NCBI GenBank assembly: GCA_024641445.1
Contig: JAHEDA010000003.1
Coordinates: 1-28,195, forward strand
Source: Gammaproteobacteria bacterium
Lineage (GTDB): Bacteria > Pseudomonadota > Gammaproteobacteria > UBA6429 > Thiohalophilaceae
Length of the DNA stretch: 28,195 bases
Direction of reading: 5' to 3'
Shown here: one piece after another, positions 24,591-28,195 of the stretch
How positions within the stretch are numbered: the stretch's first letter is position 1
Layout: the number at the start of each line of letters is the position of its first letter
The notes under the pieces: generated by a model
What the model was told of the DNA's origin: nothing
Database searches by the model: none
What the model saw: the letters and a program-made list of their open reading frames with translations, nothing else
Position numbers and translations under genes: made by a program

Positions 24591-24617
24591 GTATCGGCAG
24601 GATAGAAAACGACTTGA
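24591..24617 (-). promoter_or_regulatory. Sigma-28 (FliA)-type promoter upstream of fimX-like gene
   Basis: Read on the minus strand, TCAAGT starts at 24617 and GCCGATAC occupies 24598-24591, with exactly 15 bases between TCAA and the -10 octamer. The -10 matches the FliA consensus at 7 of 8 positions and the -35 core at 3 of 4. Transcription would start near 24584, leaving a leader of about 95 bases before the GTG start of the FimX-like gene. Confidence 0.65.
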
Positions 24618-24645
24618 GCACGGGGAAACCCCACCGACCGATCAC

Positions 24646-26463
24646 CTAGATGGACGACCAGATGTTATCAAAGTCAGAGTCTGGGCTTGTGGTGCTGGCT
24701 TGAGTTTTGGTGTCATTTTCCAGGATATTAAACTGGAATTGGGCAAACATTCCGGTATTTTGCAGCATTTTGGTCAGCTCAATATTCAGTAGTTTCCCAA
24801 GGATCTTGATCGTGAGCTTATTCCCGCTTCGATAAGGCACGGGGGGGGTAATCAATGTAGCGGGTTGGTTGATTACCGTGATCTCGGGTAATAGCAGGGT
24901 GCGTTTGTATTCGCCCGTATCAATACTATTTTGGGCACTAACCTTAATTCCGATCGCCGCCGCGTCGGGGGTCAGCATTTCAATGCCAATTCTGAGCCCG
25001 TCGGTCTCGTGCAGGCGCATCCAGCGTACGGTGCCTATACCCCACTTCCAGCTATGACCGTTGTTGCCACGGCGGATGCCAATCAGCTCGCCCACCTGGA
25101 TATTGGTCGCGGCGGGGTGGTCGCTGTTCAGGCAATACCCATTCGCGCTCTCGTTCAGGATCGCCCAGGTTTCCACATGTTCATAGTACTTGGTGATGAT
25201 CTGAGAACTCTCATCCATGGATTTCACCTTATCGGTGGTGACTTCCTTGCTGGCCGATTCATCTTTTGTGGGATAAATAAGGTCCCACACATCGGGCTGA
25301 ACATCATCAGGGTGCTTGATATCATTGCTCTGATATTTTGCTGATTGCGTAAATTGGGTGGTTCGTGCACGGGATTGTGTTTGATTATTACCGGCCTCGG
25401 CGATAATTTGATGCGTGGCGCTCAGCCCTAAGGTGATATAGACCTGTTCATTTTTGTTATTGCGGGGGAATCCGCGCTTGTTGGCCATGCCCCAAGCGAT
25501 GAGGAGTCGCCGAATGAGGTCATTGGATAACTCGGGGCGCATCATTTCAATGCTGGTGATTGTAGATGAACCAAAATCAACGCTGCTTTGCAGGTCGAGC
25601 CGCAGGGTGTTTGCAAGGTCATCCGTATTTAACAGGCGACAGTGTTCATCGGTACAGTGCTCCTGAGACAGGGAGAGTGAACGCGGCGGTACATCAGTAT
25701 CGAGATTGAAGCCAAACTGACCTGTACCCAGGCATTGCGGGGTGGGTTTGATAATGTGGCAATGGCTAGACCAGCGTTCAAGTGTATCGTAGACCTTTCC
25801 AGCCTCACCTTGACGCAGGCGATAGGGTGAGGTCAGGTAGAGCAAAAGGGTGCGATTAAACTCTGCCGCGATATCGCTCTTCTTTATATCTTTGTAGTAA
25901 CTGTCTTGAACGGAGATATCCAGGAGTCTTTGCCCTTCAGCATATTTATATAACTGATATATCTCTCGCCACAGACCATCGGGGTAAGGGGCATAAGTCT
26001 GATAGACCGTTAACAAGACTCGACCGCTGTAATAAGTCGCGCGGTGGATAAGTTTTGCCAGAAGCTTTTTATCAAGTAGCCAGCGGCGTTTAGCCAGTAA
26101 TTCCTCGATGACAATCTTGTAACCCACCGCCATGGTGTTGTAGATCTCACGCGTTGCAGTGGCGACTTTGCGATTTTTTTCAGGGAGGGGGAACTGGGTC
26201 CCGACGAAGTGTTTCTTCAGGGTGTCACAGACGTAGTGTACGGGTTCGCGCATCTCGTCAAGAAAGCGCAGGCGATCTGCATAGGGTAGGGACTGTCGAT
26301 TGGTATTGCGCAGGGCATGATAGACCAGACGAGATGTCTCCCCCAGATTTGCACGCGGCAGCTCCTCCAACCAGCGCGCCATCTGGCGCGCGTCGATATT
26401 GAAGGACTCTTCGCCTAGCAGGTCCTGTGCGGGTATTACTAAACCCAGGGTACGTTCTGACAC
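24646..26463 (-). CDS. Large protein with PilZ-like C-terminal region, possible c-di-GMP effector
   Basis: The 605-residue protein has no signal peptide or membrane segment. Residues 1-400 are mostly helical and of no family I can name. The region about 428-515 looks PilZ-like: NESANG (437-442) fits the D/NxSxxG motif, followed by VGELIGIR and the strand-rich WGIGTVRWMR and RIGIEML typical of PilZ barrels. An RxxxR motif, needed for canonical c-di-GMP binding, is not evident before it, so binding is uncertain. It lies directly upstream of the FimX-like gene on the same strand (155-base gap with a separate promoter). In Xanthomonas a small PilZ protein bridges FimX and the pilus ATPase PilB, so a related partnership is a reasonable inference. 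The start is GTG, after AAGGTGAAG. Confidence 0.75.
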   Translation of the reverse strand: MSERTLGLVIPAQDLLGEESFNIDARQMARWLEELPRANLGETSRLVYHALRNTNRQSLPYADRLRFLDEMREPVHYVCDTLKKHFVGTQFPLPEKNRKVATATREIYNTMAVGYKIVIEELLAKRRWLLDKKLLAKLIHRATYYSGRVLLTVYQTYAPYPDGLWREIYQLYKYAEGQRLLDISVQDSYYKDIKKSDIAAEFNRTLLLYLTSPYRLRQGEAGKVYDTLERWSSHCHIIKPTPQCLGTGQFGFNLDTDVPPRSLSLSQEHCTDEHCRLLNTDDLANTLRLDLQSSVDFGSSTITSIEMMRPELSNDLIRRLLIAWGMANKRGFPRNNKNEQVYITLGLSATHQIIAEAGNNQTQSRARTTQFTQSAKYQSNDIKHPDDVQPDVWDLIYPTKDESASKEVTTDKVKSMDESSQIITKYYEHVETWAILNESANGYCLNSDHPAATNIQVGELIGIRRGNNGHSWKWGIGTVRWMRLHETDGLRIGIEMLTPDAAAIGIKVSAQNSIDTGEYKRTLLLPEITVINQPATLITPPVPYRSGNKLTIKILGKLLNIELTKMLQNTGMFAQFQFNILENDTKTQASTTSPDSDFDNIWSSI

Positions 26464-26605
26464 ATCTTCACCTTTACATCCCGTCGGAGAAAAATCCTTT
26501 TAAATTTCACCGAATTATGACCGATTTACTTGACAATGGTCTAGCAAGTAGTCCACATCTGGAGTTTAGACGGAATTTCAGGAGTTCGCAGTAACTTATT
26601 GAAAA

Positions 26606-27610
26606 TTAACAGATCGATGTTTTTGAGGGCTGGCCTGGCGTCTCGCGTACCAGGCGGGGTAGCAGATAGCCTGGTAATTGCCTCTGCAGAGACGCGTAAA
26701 TTTGGCTGGCGGTGGGCTCGTCAACCTCGAAGTGGGCGGCGCCCGCGACACGGTCCAGCAGGTGCAGGTAATACGGTAGTACCCCCGTGCTAAATAATCT
26801 GCGGCTCAACTCGGCCAGGGTCGCGGCATCATCATTGACCCCTCTGAGCAACACGCTTTGATTGAGTAGGCCAGGGCTTATCTCACGCAGGGCGTGGATG
26901 GCGGTCAGTACCTCTGGGCCCAATTCATTTGGGTGGTTGCTGTGTAGCACCACCACGGATTGCCACGGAAGACCTCGAAACCAGTTCATAAGTCCGGCGT
27001 CAATCCGCTCGGGGAGTACGATCGGCAGGCGGGTATGAAGGCGCAGGCGTTGCAGCTTGGGGACATCGCGAAAGGTCTCTACCAGTTCGTGGAGGCGATG
27101 ATTATTCAGGCTCAGAGGGTCGCCACCGCTCAGGATTAGCTCGTCGATCTCAGGATGTTGGCGTAGATAATCCGCCGCCCTTTCCCAAGCGCCGTGCTCG
27201 AGGGTCTCGGTATAGGGGAAGTGGCGGCGGAAGCAGTAACGGCAGTGAATAGCACAGGCCGGTGTGGTGATGAGAAGGGCGCGGCCCTGGTATTTGTGAA
27301 GGAGACCGGGCACCGCGTGCGCGGCCAGGTCACCGACGGGGTCGGCCGAATAACCCGGGTTAGGGCTGAGCTCCGCATTGAGGGGAAGGACCTGACGCAG
27401 TAACGGGTCATCGGGGTTACCCTTTTCCATGAGCGCGGCGAAGCCGCGTGGGACACGCACTGGAAACTGTAAGGCGGCCAAGCGAGCCGCAGGGCGCAGG
27501 CGGTCGGGTAATTCCAGAAGGTCAATCAATTCATCCGGGTCGCGGATCGCTCGGGCCAGGCTTTGTTGCCAGGTTTCGCTATGCAAGGTAGGGCTGGAAC
27601 GCGGTATCAT
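26606..27610 (-). CDS. epmB: EF-P beta-lysylation protein EpmB (radical SAM lysine 2,3-aminomutase family)
   Basis: EpmB (YjeK) converts (S)-alpha-lysine to (R)-beta-lysine, which EpmA attaches to EF-P. The 334-residue protein (E. coli 342) has the radical SAM cluster motif C119-C123-C126 in TPACAIHCRYCFRRH, then LILSGGDPLSL near 158-168, and the PYYLHLLDRVAGAAHFEV segment near 275-295. A C-terminal lysine in GQPSKTS is the probable PLP site. It is shorter than KamA catabolic enzymes and diverges from efp with 45 bases between start codons, as in E. coli, which favours EpmB over a catabolic aminomutase. EpmA is not in the window. Confidence 0.95.
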   Translation of the reverse strand: MIPRSSPTLHSETWQQSLARAIRDPDELIDLLELPDRLRPAARLAALQFPVRVPRGFAALMEKGNPDDPLLRQVLPLNAELSPNPGYSADPVGDLAAHAVPGLLHKYQGRALLITTPACAIHCRYCFRRHFPYTETLEHGAWERAADYLRQHPEIDELILSGGDPLSLNNHRLHELVETFRDVPKLQRLRLHTRLPIVLPERIDAGLMNWFRGLPWQSVVVLHSNHPNELGPEVLTAIHALREISPGLLNQSVLLRGVNDDAATLAELSRRLFSTGVLPYYLHLLDRVAGAAHFEVDEPTASQIYASLQRQLPGYLLPRLVRETPGQPSKTSIC

Positions 27611-27655
27611 AGACAGACTTTTTTCCCCGCTTGCGGAGTCGTTAAGGATTTCATT

Positions 27656-28195
27656 ATGTCGACATATAGTACCAATGAATTTAAGTCAGGGCTCAAGGTA
27701 ATGATGGATGGTGATCCCTGCTCGATCATCGAGAATGAATTTGTAAAACCAGGTAAGGGCCAAGCCTTTAACCGCGTCAAGATTCGCAACCTTAAGACTG
27801 GTCGAGTTATCGAGCGTACCTTTAAGTCCGGCGATACCTTGGAGGGAGCGGACGTAGTGGATACCGATATGCAGTATCTCTACAGTGACGGTGAGAACTG
27901 GCACTTCATGCAGACCGAGACCTTCGAGCAGGTCATGGCGGACGAGAAGGCGGTGGCTGATAACGCCAAGTGGCTGAAGGAGGAAGACACCTGTGTGGTG
28001 ACGCTGTGGAATGGGGTACCCCTGGCGGTAACGCCCCCTAATCACGTCATCCTGAAGATTGTACAGACCGACCCCGGCCTACGTGGCGATACCTCCGGCG
28101 GCGGTGGCAAGCCCGCGACCTGCGATACCGGTGCGGTGGTGCGCGTGCCCTTGTTCGTGAATGAGGGGGAACTCATAAAGGAACAAGGGCACGCG
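27656..28195 (+). CDS. efp: Elongation factor P (3'-truncated at the window edge)
   Basis: EF-P relieves ribosome stalling at polyproline stretches. 180 of about 188 expected residues are present. Domain I carries the modification lysine K34 in KPGKGQAF, and the OB-fold domains contain TGRVIERTFKSGD, MQYLYSDG and the late GLRGDTSGGGGKPA signature. The ATG at 27656 has AAGGA at 27644-27648. The adjacent divergent epmB and the Lys at 34 imply the beta-lysyl modification pathway. The last residues (KEQGHA, after GELI) do not follow the family, which continues with a VDTRTGEY-like sequence. This coincides with a perfect inverted copy of upstream bases, so the last 15 or so bases are probably artefactual. 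Confidence 0.95.
   Translation, partial: MSTYSTNEFKSGLKVMMDGDPCSIIENEFVKPGKGQAFNRVKIRNLKTGRVIERTFKSGDTLEGADVVDTDMQYLYSDGENWHFMQTETFEQVMADEKAVADNAKWLKEEDTCVVTLWNGVPLAVTPPNHVILKIVQTDPGLRGDTSGGGGKPATCDTGAVVRVPLFVNEGELIKEQGHA
28142..28195. repeat. Perfect 15-bp inverted repeat ending exactly at the window edge
   Basis: CGCGTGCCCTTGTTC at 28142-28156 is the exact reverse complement of 28181-28195, with a 24-base spacer. The right arm replaces conserved EF-P C-terminal codons. The most likely explanation is a fold-back chimera at a contig end, not a natural hairpin. Confidence 0.85.

Noticed and set aside
24622..24632. GGGG-AAA-CCCC hairpin between the PilZ-like and FimX-like genes as a terminator
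   Set aside because: Only a 4-bp stem, and no T-tract follows on the minus strand.
24532..24792. 86-codon plus-strand frame across the gap between the PilZ-like and FimX-like genes
   Set aside because: More than half lies antisense to the PilZ-like gene and the rest covers the sigma-28-like promoter; the translation has no recognisable features.
26530..26535. Perfect TTGACA on the plus strand in the gap between epmB and the PilZ-like gene
   Set aside because: No -10 at the right distance and no plus-strand gene downstream; both neighbours are on the minus strand.
1..28195. tRNA, rRNA, CRISPR, transposase, integrase or prophage content
   Set aside because: None was found on reading; gaps are all under about 220 bases and show no cloverleaf, repeat array or mobile-element ends.

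Overview
The window reads as a piece of a gammaproteobacterial chromosome of moderate GC (judged by eye, not computed). The main evidence is synteny: a bcp-gcvR pair divergent from dapA-bamC-purC, and epmB divergent from efp, are both arrangements known from Escherichia coli and relatives. The organism was probably flagellated and chemotactic (two methyl-accepting chemotaxis proteins and two sigma-28-type promoters) and probably also made type IV pili (FimX-like protein). I cannot assign a genus. No tRNA, rRNA, CRISPR array, insertion sequence or phage gene was seen. Coding density is high and no gene-free stretch exceeds about 220 bases.

Layout, left to right. 1-795 is the C-terminal signalling part of a chemoreceptor cut by the window edge. 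976-1887 is a LysR-type regulator. 2075-3497 is a small unknown gene overlapping an AI-2E/PerM family membrane protein. 3505-7138 on the minus strand is galT-gcvR-bcp-phoH-like, possibly one operon. 7320-10819 on the plus strand is a tight cluster dapA-bamC-metallo-beta-lactamase-purC closed by an intrinsic terminator. 10966-13020 is a complete chemoreceptor with its own sigma-28-type promoter and terminator. 13170-17348 is parE-parC (topoisomerase IV). 17356-19976 on the minus strand is a membrane class III adenylate cyclase coupled by an ATGA overlap to a probable helical-repeat lipoprotein. 20197-21066 is htpX with a terminator; 21145-22380 is a DUF1015 protein. 22409-26463 on the minus strand carries a FimX-like degenerate GGDEF/EAL protein and, upstream of it, a 605-residue protein with a PilZ-like C-terminal region. 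26606-27610 is epmB, divergent from efp, which runs off the right edge.

The genes combine housekeeping modules (lysine/peptidoglycan precursor synthesis, outer-membrane assembly, purine synthesis, DNA decatenation, EF-P modification) with a signalling-rich part (two chemoreceptors, an adenylate cyclase, a c-di-GMP effector pair). The most interesting signals are the two sigma-28-like promoters, one before the chemoreceptor and one before fimX. The second would tie a type IV pilus/c-di-GMP regulator to the flagellar regulon.

A caution on the data: the last 15 bases are a perfect reverse complement of 28142-28156, and the EF-P reading frame leaves the family consensus at about that point. The right end looks like a fold-back (chimeric) contig end rather than real EF-P sequence.
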